A stretch of 64,000 nucleotides of DNA from assembly GCF_000150275.1 (NCBI RefSeq), contig NW_002060944.1, forward strand, positions 8,580,159 through 8,644,158. Reading direction: 5' to 3'. This document shows, piece after piece, positions 23,001 to 34,680 of the stretch (within the stretch, counting starts at the first letter, position 1; the number at the start of each line of letters is the position of its first letter). Under the pieces are notes generated by a model. That model saw only the letters and a list, made by a program, of their open reading frames with translations, was not told the origin of the DNA and made no database searches. Both the position numbers and the translations under genes were made by a program. This stretch comes from Trichoplax adhaerens (lineage: Eukaryota > Placozoa > Uniplacotomia > Trichoplacea > Trichoplacidae).

Positions 23001-26000
23001 ATATAAGTATAATGAGTTTACACTTTAGAAATCGTTGGCACGGGTTAAAATAATATTGTCGTGTCAATTTAAATGGCAATTCATCTCGCCCCCACTTGTA
23101 CTGGACCTGGAATAAAGTTTAAAAGCTAAGAAAAATGGAGATAGCTTTACTATGTATCAGCCTTAGACCATGCTGAATATCTACGATTTGGGATAAATAT
23201 ATTTTAAACCGATATTCCCCTATGTTATGATGATCATATCAATGGATTCCCTACAGTTAGCATCGCTCTGCATGATAGTAGACAAGACAAAGAAATTTGG
23301 ACTGTTTTTTATCTTCATAACAATTAGCAAAGCAGTGAAAAATTTTCAATGTGGCTCAAGCATGTCTGAAACTTTTACAACTATTGTCTATGAAAATTTT
23401 GCTTCTTGATTGACTTTTTATTTTTTTGGCTGTCTTTCAATATATACTCCAATGGATTCTATTCTTATAGCATGTCAATCGATTAACTCGCCATGTTATT
23501 GCATCATAATGTGAAACTTAATGTCCTTCTAGTAGAGTATCTTTTTCCTTGGAGGATCATCACCCTTTACGGCGGGGAATTTTACAGCCTAACTTAAAAA
23601 TATCGAATTTGATATTTTCTATGGGGTAATCCTTAATTGGGTTTTTTCTTACACGATAATGTTATCGGCAGAAATAATTCTTTTTTCAATATGTAACAGA
23701 ACGGACAATAACCATGTTGTTCATTTTATAGAAAAACATGGTAAAAGAATGATGACGACAAGGAGATAAATGTAATTATTTGTTGGCAACAGTAATGCAA
23801 ATCAATGGCGCCATAGTCTTGACGTTTCTACTGCCAGTATGATTGAGGGTTAAGTAAAATCCCCAAACGAATATCAATACAATCTATAAGGAAATATTTC
23901 AACATTGGAATAGTAGTACCACAGGATAAACACTTGATGCTGATCAAGTCTTATGCCATTGCTTATCAGAAAATAGTAAAGGCAAGCAAGAATGGATCAT
24001 GACAAAGACGTCTTTTGATCATTTTCTATCGGATAATAAAATATACGACTATCATGATATTATTGAAAGAAAAATAATATGACCTACTGCATTTAAATTA
24101 TATCATATAATTGTAAGACTACCATGCTATTGCAAAAAAAAAAAATAAAAATGATATGGATGCAACTTTGTTATTCATTTTCTTCACGGTTTCTTATTTT
24201 TTTATTGCACTTATTTTAGAGAAAGCATATTGTATATGGCTGTTGCCCGATAGCTAAGACAGAGTAAATTAATGCGGATATGAGAAATAAAAAACTATGT
24301 TATTCATTTCCTTCGCTGTCTCCTCTTTAATTCATTTCCTTTGCTGTCTCCTCTTTAATTAAGAGATCGTTAAGAAATAACAATAAAAAAGTAGATCAGT
24401 TTGAAACGCCATCAAACTCCCTATTTTCTGTTGTACTTCCAATCTTGATGAACAGAATAGGCAGTCTAGGTCGTCTCCATGTTATGAGAAATTGAATGCA
24501 TTGTTGATGATTTTTTAATTCCACGGGATAATTTAATAATGCACATAAAACTTATACCGAGTAGGATAACAAAGATTTAGCCATAATTAAATCATTAGTT
24601 AAGTAAGGGACAAAATACTTTCGCCGTCTTATCTAGGGATAAAAATTTAAATTAATTTGAAAGTTATTGCAACGTAATCAATCAATTAATCAATCTTCAC
24701 CAGTACTAATGGGATCACTTGTCATTTACCCGTGGTGGAAGCAGAATGATAAGCCTTGATCAAAGTTTAATATAACTCCTGCGTTTGAACTCTTATTACA
24801 CTGCTGAAATAATCAACTAGCTACTCATGATTCTATTGATTATTATTCAAATATTGGAAAATCAACTTAACGTTGTAATATCTAGTCTATGTTTGTCAAT
24901 CATTATGGAAATGAAACTAGAATCTGCCGTGAGGTAATGGAACAGTTTAAACTCATGCTTTACTTATTCCTTGTATGAATAGTAGTGTCATAAAAACTGA
25001 TCCAACTACAACTTTATAATTACCCATTTCCCTGTGTTAACTTCCGCTAGAATTATATAATAATTAATACAAGTAACGCGAAATTTTTTCCTAGAAGAGT
25101 AAAATGGAACAAAGTCAATTCTTGACAATGATTTAACGAAACGAAACTTGAATTTATCGCCCCTGGGTAATTTATCGGTTTAACTATTTATCAATACAAC
25201 CTTGAGCCAAGTATTCTTATTATTTTCTCTCTCCACTTCCATGAGAATTACATAATTATCATTAAAGAAGTCACGGTAAGTTTTATAAAAGGAGAAAACA
25301 AGGCAAGAGTTGATTAACTAGACTGCAATAGTTGAATCAACACACTACAGTATCAAGGCTCTAATGATACTCCTCATAATCAGCTATAAAAAGTTAGCCA
25401 ACTATTCTAATTTACTATCGTTTGAGAATAAAGAATAATATTACTGTATGCATATAGTCTCCTACTTGTCTGCCAATATAATGATGACAATACAAAATGC
25501 CTAAGAATAATTAATTGAATACGATCTAAAATGGTAAAAATCCACTGGAAGATCATGGTTATCGGGTATTTTCTTTATCCTTTGCTTGTCATCATAATAT
25601 AATACTGCAGCTGACTGCAATCAAAACAAGAAATAAGGACACCATCTTGTATAGTTCTTGATGAAATAGTTTTACACGGAAGTAGAGTTTCATTCGATTA
25701 GTTAGGTGTACAGACTACGATACTTGACCTTTTACTACTAAAGAGCTAAAAAGAAGGTTGAATAAAGGATAATATGTGAAATGGAACGTACTCGTAAAAC
25801 TAGACATCTGTATATCATTCTAAACTGGCCCATTTCGATCAATAGCTGTAAAAATTACCACTAGGTTAAATCCTTCCATCATTTGCTATATTATTCATCC
25901 ATTAAACTAGAGGTTTGGATAAAATAGCTATTTCTTTGAATACTAATCAATGAGCTTTATGGAAATGAGCCAAGAAATGCACATCAATTGTATTTTAAGC

Positions 26001-28525
26001 AGGATGTAAGTTCGTCTATAAATTTAATAGGACCTTCTCAGGTTATTTTAAGTTAAGAAGAAATAATCGAATGCATTTTTCACCATTTGAAATACTTGAA
26101 AAACAAGCGTACAGCAATTCCGTTGCTCTATTCTATAAGGTAGTAGTAACTCATTGAATAGGATCTATTTCAAACATTAAAAGATCGCTTGTTGCTTGGA
26201 CGAAGATGAATTCTTTCTTTCCAAGTGAATAGAATATGTTAATAGAAGAAAAATATAGCGCTTTGTTGAGCATTTTCAATTTTGTTTCACCAAAATTAGC
26301 TGTAATTAGGAGAGTGTAAAGGTACTGTATTCTTGCCTACTCAAATGGCTTCAATTTTAAATAAGAGATTAAAATCAATTGAGTTACAAGCCGCAAACTG
26401 GAATATCAAGGAGTATCGGTATATTTTTGATGTAACACACCAACAAAGAATTGATGTAAGTTCTACAATTTCTACCTGGGTCAGGCAATTCCATCATTTT
26501 TGGACTCTATTTTAACTGTATCTCTTATTCAACATTTTTTCCAACTTATCTAACTTAGTTAACGATGGAATTTTACCTATCCTATCCTTCATAAAACAAG
26601 GAATGTGGAATTTCATTCTTAGATAGGGATTTAGCGTGCCCTCCCATCCTTCATCTTTCCCATCACAGAATCAGGAAATGCCAATCGATTACATTTGATA
26701 TTGCAATAACTTGACTAGATTGAATATCATTTTTGTTAATGAGTGAATTCCACTTATACTATCACATGAAGTTTATCTACTGCACTTATCGCTACAATTG
26801 ACAGCGTCAGTAGTAAAATGAATAATTAAAATCATCGATAAATTACTTCGCTAACTTGATAATCTACGCGTACAAGTATAGGGTGGAAAAATCCACTTCC
26901 AAAGCGGTTCATAGGCAAAAACCATATTGGGAATTTTGCCCACTGCTGTGTTTTCACAGCCCGTAACGGTATATCGTTATCTATTGGAGGGTTCAAAAGC
27001 CATTGCTATGAATAGACTATCGGTAAAAATAAAATGAAAGTTATCGCTATCTTATCGTTATTTGTCCAATAAATTTGATACCTCCAGCTAGATAGCGTTA
27101 ACGGATTAATAGTCTCATATTCCCATGATTTTCTAATAGACAAATTAACTTTTACGGTACTAAAAAAATAAAGTTGTTAAATGGCCATCTTTGGTGTTGA
27201 TAACTGATGGAGATATTTTCTCAATTTGTTACTGTAGTGTATGTAATATCAACGAGTAAAACTAACAAAAACAACAACAAGCTAGCAATGAGGGAGAAAA
27301 ATATAGCAACATAGACTAGTCCCATGTTGTAATTCGACTGCAAAAGCAGCCCATGAGTAGAATAAATAATATAGCTAGAATAATTATTCATTCTATTTAC
27401 TATGGCTGTCTGGCGTGGAGTAATTGAAAATGGAATTCCAATCATGACTAAAAATAGGATTGGATCTTTATTATCTATCACTTTTTCGTTTGGAAATAGT
27501 AGCAAAGTAATTCATACCATTTTTATTGCAAGTATCAACAAGATCGAACACAATAGACTTTTAAAGCTATCCTTAGCTTTGAAATTGTATTATCCTCCTA
27601 CTCTAGTTGTAGAACATCTTTATAGGTGATAAAATTGAAGATTGAACAAGATTCAAAATCTAACATGTCTGCCATAGTCAACACATATTACTTTAATTCT
27701 TTTGAGATAAACGACTAGAATGGAGTGCAGGAGAAACTTCGATCCTCGTTGTTTGCGTTTGAGTTGAAAGGATAATAACGATGATGAGAAATTTCAACAT
27801 TACGGTAATCCTTTTTTTAATAACATCACGTCCTTATATTACACTTATTGACAAGATGAGATAGGATAAGGCGCAAATTTCTATATCGACAGTATTTGAA
27901 TCCATTTAACTTTAATAACTAAAACCAAGTTTAAAACTATGAAAGAAAATTATTGAGGATGGCATTTAACTTTGAAAAAAAGTCTGATTGTACACATTAT
28001 CGACTTATGCTTTGGAATAAAAATGATGGTTATGTTTATGGGAGTGAATGTGAATTATTAGTAGACTGATGAGGATTGATTTTAATTTGCTATTCCCGTT
28101 ATCAACGAATCCAACTCAAATAGAAATAGTAAAATCAATACTTTAATCTCTAACTTGACTACTAGTTGTTACTTTAATTTGGTTCTTGACTTGTCTAATC
28201 ATAACACAGTTGGAAAAAAAAAATTTCATGTATCGAATTTTATCTGGCTTTCGTTGTATCAAGGAAACAAGAAGTTAAATTATAATTGATGGTAATTTCC
28301 CTTCCGGGCATTCCATATGGATTAATAATGACCGAAGCTGAACTATTGACTATCGCATAGTGTAGACGTACAGGGGTGTATTTTTGTTGGCAAAGACTTA
28401 CCATTATATTGAACTTGCGATGAAATGGGTTGATTTTTGCCATCTTTCAAGGCACACATTGGAATTTGTCCATAGGCCATGGAGATGATGAAGAAAGTGA
28501 AAATCAAGTGAAGTAAAGGCGACAT
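14086..28525 (-). CDS. Transmembrane semaphorin (Sema-PSI-FN3-FN3-TM-long tail)
   Basis: Ten exons in gene order: 28525-28402, 20611-20518, 20353-20305, 20171-20112, 19742-19638, 18555-18468, 18256-18143, 17843-17755, 17370-17259, 16946-14086. They join to 3696 nt, 1231 aa. Residues 1-20 are a signal peptide (MSPLLHLIFTFFIISMAYGQ). The Sema domain covers about 45-500, with hallmarks ENFVRVLLVHDDTLLVCGTN, WLNDPHYV, FFFFRE and the LDCSLPG variant of NCSVPG. PSI is at about 501-551 (DPYCGW at 515-520), followed by two FN3-like domains (about 556-639 and 641-736) and one TM helix (about 763-788). The ~440-residue cytoplasmic tail is Ser/Arg/Tyr-rich, has repeated YNS[LM]-type motifs and ends in PTFI. 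Semaphorins are plexin ligands and can signal in reverse. The NCSVPG-type motif and the absence of IPT and RasGAP domains argue for semaphorin, not plexin. Exon 1 joins exon 2 in matching phase across a 7.8-kb intron. Confidence 0.94.
20648..20880. repeat. 67-bp degenerate tandem repeat, ~3.4 copies
   Basis: Copies begin with GTTAGA at 20648, 20716, 20783 and 20850 and share TATAATT, ACA, AAAAGAA and AAATGAT blocks at the same offsets. Located in semaphorin intron 1, ~40 bp upstream (in gene sense) of the exon 2 acceptor, so it overlaps the zone where splicing signals lie. Confidence 0.75.
22330..22740. repeat. ~106-bp degenerate tandem repeat
   Basis: The anchor TTCAA(C/T)ATT(G/T)AG(T/C)GTA occurs at 22429, 22535 and 22641 with exact 106-bp spacing. 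Each copy is followed by AACGAA/GTAAAACT, a (C)TAA-ACTGAAA segment and AGATCTAA. A more diverged copy precedes them. Inside semaphorin intron 1. Confidence 0.75.
24303..24358. repeat. 28-bp tandem duplication
   Basis: Two adjacent 28-bp copies starting TTCATTTCCTT(C/T)GCTGTC differ at one base. A related sequence lies ~140 bp upstream near 24170. Recent local duplication in semaphorin intron 1. Confidence 0.85.
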
Positions 28526-31500
28526 TTAGAAATCGCTGGAAAAGGAGGTGTAATAATAATAGAAAAAAATGGTGGTAAAGCGACGACAACACACGGCGAC
28601 GACGCTCTCGTTAAGGCTAATTAATTCTTCTTTGAAATATACGTAGCGAATAGAGTTGAAATTGTCTTGACGTTAATTTTCACCATCGATAGAAAGAAAT
28701 AAGAGTAGAAAAGCCAATGATTTAGATCATAACCATCATTGAATGGCAAAATGCTTACTACAAGAGTTAATTTGTTTGGTTGTTTTTTGTAGCCACTACC
28801 ACTACGTACCAAGTCAGTTGAGAAATGAAGTCAGAGTGTTTTGACTAGTGATGTAAAGTGATAAAGAGTCGTCAACAGCAAATCATAGGGCACAGCACTC
28901 AATCAACGCCGTTAACCGCTATCGATTATTCTTGCCGAGAGTAAGATCAAAGTACAAGACACGAGTGGAATGAAGTAGAAAGAGTATTAAATTTGAACAG
29001 TGATCGTCGACGTAATTCGATTAGAGATGGGGAAAAAAAGAACTTGAACATAAAAGAGAACAAGGCCCGTCAATGAAGCCAACAATAGGAGGAGCCATTA
29101 CTCACCGATGACAATGGATGATTGAAAACAATTTTGCTATGAGCATATTTGAAAGCTTGCAGTTTGATGATCAAGGTCGCTTGGAGCCTTTGATTCAATA
29201 CCGTAACGATGATAGATAGTATTGTCTTGATGATGTTTTAATCGATCAATAGTATTATCACGATAACGATTGGTTGAAATTATCTCCAACGTATTGAATA
29301 GATGATAATGTTATCTATTCTTATCTAGGCATAGTACAGGTACCGTTAACATTGATTATCATTTCAATACAATCTTAACAACGCATTAGGCTATTTGTTA
29401 GTTGTAGCCCATCGACCAATCAGCGTTGATGGGGCTGTCCAACATCGCCGATGATTAGTTGGAATAATTTCCTTTTGTCGGTGCTTGATCATGTCAATGG
29501 AATGGGGGAGGGTGGCGTCCTTTCTGCTTTTTGCTAAGGCTTTCTAATATAGTGGTAGTACCGGCAGTCAGTTACTACTGTCTTAACACGCAAGGCCATG
29601 GATGGATGCCGTCGCCAGGAAAGAAAGATAAATAGTATTTTGATTGGATGTAATACACTATTTACAGTATAGACAAGGACGTTATGTTTGCTACTACTGT
29701 ACTGTATAGTCTACTACAGTAGTAGTTTTATTCCTGGTGGGACATTTCTATGAACCAGAATAAAATAAAATAAAACTACTGTATTAGGTAGTGGCAATGA
29801 TTCTGTTATTATTTTTTTTCCTAAAATCCCTGCTGACGAGCAGCACCATTTCCTCATTTTCGAAAGTACAATCGAACGGCAGGACAAATTGTAGGTCTGC
29901 CTTAGCGTAGTAAGCTGAATTTGAACAAGGTTTAGTGAATGTGGTTAACACGTTGTCGCTAATACTTTATACTTTTACACTTTGACTATAGTACTGGTGT
30001 CGGCTGTACAGTATAGTTTCATTTACTTCAGTAGCCTTGTAGGCTTCTGTATAGTGTACATACGTTGCAGCTAAGCAGTAGTCTACCAAGGCCTCGCTGA
30101 CCCTTTAACCAAGATACAGACACTTAATTAATATGACTCTGCTGTCTGCACTTTGCTCTGCATGATTCGAAACAGACATGAGCTACTCAATCTTGCAAAA
30201 GATTGAAGAGTCTGCGGCGGCAGAACTGTTCCGAATCTCCTTTATGATTACTAAAATCCAACTTTAACTAGCCAATTCTAGTGTACTGTAGAGTACAGTA
30301 TACAGTAGTAGCGCACTTGTATCATACAAGTTGTATTTACCGTATGGCCTCAAGCAACGCCTTGCCAAATTGGTATGTTGCAAAAGTCTTCAATTTTCAT
30401 CATCATGGCAGTTATATAAACTTTTCGAAAATACTCGACTACTAATTACTCTCCCCTTGTCCTGTGGGCGTTAAATGGCATGATCGAAATGGTTAGGCAG
30501 CGGGACAATTTCATGTTAAGCAGTGGGCGCTAAATTGTTAACGCCATCACAGTAAAAGAAAACATGTCCGTACCATATTGCATTGAACCCAAATATTACT
30601 TTCTACAATACGGCACTAATGGACTGCCAGCGCTGATCCTTTTTCTATCGATCTGATAGGCTGGGCTTGCTGAAATTATTGAAATCAATTCTATTTCCCC
30701 TGTTGACACTGACAATATTTATCAAATTCCAACCATGACTACCGTGATGAACATCCCACGGCCATTGTCCTAGTGCTATTTGCATGTTGAACTACAATCG
30801 ATTTTATCTAACGTTGTCAAGGCTTGACAAGTCGATGGATACCACTGCAATTTTCGATCTAAATTTTACACTAACAAAGCCATGATTGACTTTTAATATT
30901 TCCCAAATGATGGTATCATCGTATCTGCAAGTATTGAATCCGTTGTTATTCTACTTGTAATTCACGTCGAATTTTATCTTTTGATGGATGTTGCATCTTT
31001 TTATCTGATAAAGAGAGTTATGTTAGAAATTTAATTAAGGATAAACTTTAAAGCATGCAATCAACTATCTACAGTACTTCATTATAATCAATTTTGATTT
31101 TATTCATGAGTAATAGCCATCACATCATGATATAAGTATACTGCATGTTAAAATTTAATTTAATTTATCAAGATTGCCAACCTGTGTCATCTAATGTGTT
31201 GACAATTAATTTCTTTGTTTATTTCTATCCACCAATTGAATGAGTGTATGATAGATAGGCTTTAAAAAACATAAAAGTGATGCGCGTGTAGGCCACACAC
31301 CTCAATACAATTAATTCTATTTTAGCAATTTGAATCATTGATTAGAGATGATTAAGGATTAATGAATCATCTACCCTGACTCATTTTATTCAAGAAATTG
31401 CTGGAATTATCACCTCCTCATATCGCATTATAGGATACGGTATACTGTAGGTTAAATCCGCATAAGTCTAAAAATTCTCTCTACCGGTACAAAATTTTCC

Positions 31501-34013
31501 ATCATACTTGCCTGCAGGCCACAAGTGCAAACGATTACTGTAGTTGGTTACCAACTATTTCCTCCTACTAGTAATAAAAACAATTTTGAAATCGACTTTA
31601 CTGTACAGTGTACAGCGTAGTGAACGCCCATTGTAACGTAGTAGGAGTGCATAAACGCTATGTACTCATAACAGGAGTTGCTCTTATACTCTTATTATGT
31701 TATTATGGTAATTTACTCTCAACCAGCTAATTCACATTCGTCTTCATCGATACAAATGGATTTTCAAAATCTATCCAACATCGAAAATGTCTTAATTTTA
31801 TACAAATGGAAGAATAATTCAGTTGAGCAATTACTTTATTTTCAGTCTAAAAATCCCGCTGAACCTCCAATGTGATGAACGGGAAATCGACATCCATGCA
31901 AAATAGCAATCGCTGCTTTAGCTAGCACTGTAAAGCGATCTATAAACGGATTAATACAAAGAACTAATGTTTATGACGTTAACTTTTATCTACTTAGCAG
32001 ATTCTACTACAGTATATACGCAGTAGTTGGTAACCGTTAATTAATTAATTGATTACGCTTGTATTATGATTTGAAACGGATGTTATAAAAACATTTTATT
32101 TACTCCTACATTCGCTAATAATAATAATTATAAGTACAGTAATGCATTATGCTCAGCTGCACACCAGGGAGTTGGCTAATGCTAATCCAATGCTGTATTC
32201 AATACTATACTGTACTTGTCCTTTATGCTGATTAGATAACGTTTCTACAGGTAGCCGCATAATATGTGTCCTAGAGTATAGTAATACTGCCAATTAGGCG
32301 GCCAATACATCTATTAATGGGCATTTTAATTAATTAATTTAATAGTCAGAGAATCTGGTTGGTGTTGGATATGTTTAGCAAATTGCTATCATAAATGTAG
32401 CAGTTATTGTGGTAATGATTCTCTAAACTTAGCGATGACGGTGATAAAACAGAAATTTTCAACTGTTAGATTGAATTTAGAGCTAAAATTTTAGCCTTTG
32501 GATTAATCATTTCATACTAAATGGATTCATTTCTTGTCTGGTTCAATATACACCCTTGAATAAAATTTTTTAAGAAAATAATTCTACTAGCTAGCGCTGC
32601 TAATCTAGCAACGAGCTGCTACTAACCTTGTCGATGAGTGCGGAATGGCTATCTAAAGTACAATTACCAACACTATAAATGTTGTATAAAGGCTTTTAGA
32701 TGATTTCTGCCTCCAATTACAGTATACAGTATATGAATTGCAATGCAATCGTATCACATATACAGTAAGTAACGGCGGTAGAGCTATTATTGTGTAATAT
32801 GCCTCTAGACGATCCCGATGAAATGAGTTCTGACTCCACCATATACGAAATCTTATCGTACAAGTCTGGTAGACCTTTTAATAGGTGGTATTACTACCGG
32901 ACAAATTCCGAGGTACTACGAAGATTCTGTTGCTTAATAAATATCGGCCGCTCAGTTATGAATATTTTCAATATTTATGGATATGAATAGGTATCTTTTA
33001 ATAGCTATTAGTTTAGCTATATAACTCACACTCAGCACTAATAACTTGCTTGTGCGATAGGAAAATTACATTGGAAATCGAAGATTCACCTCTATTAGGA
33101 ATTGAATACAGTTGAACAATATGTATTTCAATAATTTTCGAAGCACTCTACGCTTACTAAGTACAGTAGAGTATGAATGAGTTGCAGCAGTAGTTTTGCC
33201 GTTAATGTTGGATATTTTGGCCCTATAGAGCTTATCCAAATACAATCACAACTAACATTGACTTGTAGAGGAAATCTATGGATTAAATTATAAAAACTTT
33301 ATTAGATGTTGTACAGAACTGATCACTTACAATACTACATTCATATCCATCCAATTTATTTTGGATTTGTTATCTATCAGTAGCTCCTTGCTCTGTAAAA
33401 GTATAAATACAAGAACGATTTAAAGGCTGAGGACATCGACGTTAAGATATGGAATTACCTATTCCGTATACAAAACGTATCATATAAAATACAGATGAGT
33501 CCCGCTAAACTTAGAACTACTTATCACTTGCAGTGCTCGAAACGGCGACTTGGTTCATGAAGACAATGCAGTTATACTATCTGAATTAACTTACGTCACG
33601 GCTATTTCAACCTTCGTGCCTATTTTAAGCTATATGAATTATTATCAAACCATTGAAATCACTCATGACGACGGATATTTCCTGACCGTAATACGGTTGT
33701 GACATCTTGCACATAAATCTTAGGCTCTTATTATCCTAATGTAAACTAAAAGGTTATCAAATATGCTGTATATCTACGATACATGTGTGTATTGACCATT
33801 TGGTTAACATGCCAAAATTATAACTATTAACATGAAACAGTAAATAAAATAGGCATAAACGATCTCATTTTCCTATCGATGGATTAATATTAACCTGTAG
33901 ATATAATAAGCATAATGATATTGAATAATTACGAAATAATTTACAAAATATAATCGTCGTAAAAAAGCGAAACTGACGCTCCAATGTCTCTCGCATATCA
34001 TAGAGAAATAATT
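28526..34013. other. Intergenic region upstream of the semaphorin
   Basis: 5' flank of the semaphorin, followed by about 5 kb where I find no convincing exon on either strand. Palindromic TACTGTA-type words cluster at 29690-29730, 30285-30310, 31590-31620, 31990-32030 and 32720-32740. A GTGGGCG(T/C)TAAAT direct repeat lies at about 30465 and 30525. Short open frames at 31678-31875 and 32790-32990 lack recognisable features. Confidence 0.55.
29691..29725. repeat. Hairpin with perfect 11-bp arms
   Basis: CTACTACTGTA (29691-29701) and TACAGTAGTAG (29715-29725) are exact reverse complements separated by 13 nt. One of many TACTGTA-derived palindromes in the non-coding parts of the window. Confidence 0.85.
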
Positions 34014-34260
34014 TCAAAGTAAAGGTCCCTTGTTGTTACTTTTTTGCATCACCTACGGTAGAAAAATTCAAGCGGAAATCACATTCTCAGTAAAATCTTG
34101 TTTAACGATGTTTTTTTCAAAATCAACAAATTTAACATTCAAAAAGAGATTGAAGATCATTGAGTTGATAGAGAAAATTAGTCACAAGAGCGCATTTTAA
34201 ACTTTCTGAGTAGATTAATGATGAAACAGATACTTCACAGTGGGTAAATTTACACCCACA

Positions 34261-34266
34261 TTTATT
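34261..34266 (-). terminator. Candidate poly(A) signal of the SR-cyclophilin gene
   Basis: TTTATT on the + strand reads AATAAA on the - strand, about 415 nt beyond the stop at 34681-34683. It supports transcription ending soon after the last believed exon. Such hexamers are common in AT-rich DNA, so this is weak evidence. Confidence 0.35.
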
Positions 34267-34680
34267 ACAATAATTAACTTTACGCCGTCGTTAAAGAAAA
34301 GTAAAATGAGTTACTGGATTATATATAAGGTAAACCATAACTAAATATAGCATTTCACGCCGTTATCAGACAAAATCTACTGAACAAATTTGACTAAATA
34401 CCTTACTGACTGAAGTAGCTTATGAAACTACGGAATAGTATAGAGCGTCAGATACTGTACGTCAACGAAAATGTAATGATCATATTACGAAACGTTTGTA
34501 GTAAGACAGTAAACGTGTATATCAATCCTGCTTTAACCCGATTGAATCTTTACATAAATGGAAGATGCAATTCGTATCAATTTGTATTCAAATATGCACA
34601 CATACATATAGTATAATATTAAGTTGTACTATTGCTATATACGCTTATGTAACGATGCATAAGTGATTGTTAAAATACGC

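Larger units (their letters stand above)
20612..28401 (-). other. Long first intron of the semaphorin gene
   Basis: 7.8 kb between the signal-peptide exon (donor G/GTAAGTC at 28401) and the first Sema exon (acceptor ACAG at 20612). I recognise no exon of another gene inside. It holds a 67-bp tandem repeat (20648-20880), a 106-bp degenerate repeat (22330-22740) and a 28-bp tandem duplication (24303-24358). The size is far above the usual 60-300 bp introns here, so it may hold regulatory elements. Confidence 0.8.

Noticed and set aside
27221-27505. Minus-strand ORF with a hydrophobic C-terminal stretch
   Set aside because: Inside semaphorin intron 1; it resembles a TM segment but AT-rich DNA readily encodes Leu/Phe/Ile runs. 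No signal, family match or splice partner found.
28343-28525. Stand-alone small secreted peptide gene
   Set aside because: The signal peptide is real, but a GTAAGTC donor at 28401 and phase match to 20611 make it the semaphorin's first exon.
31678-32990. Plus-strand ORFs 31678-31875 and 32790-32990
   Set aside because: Under 70 codons, no recognisable motif, no matching exons nearby. Kept as unannotated intergenic.
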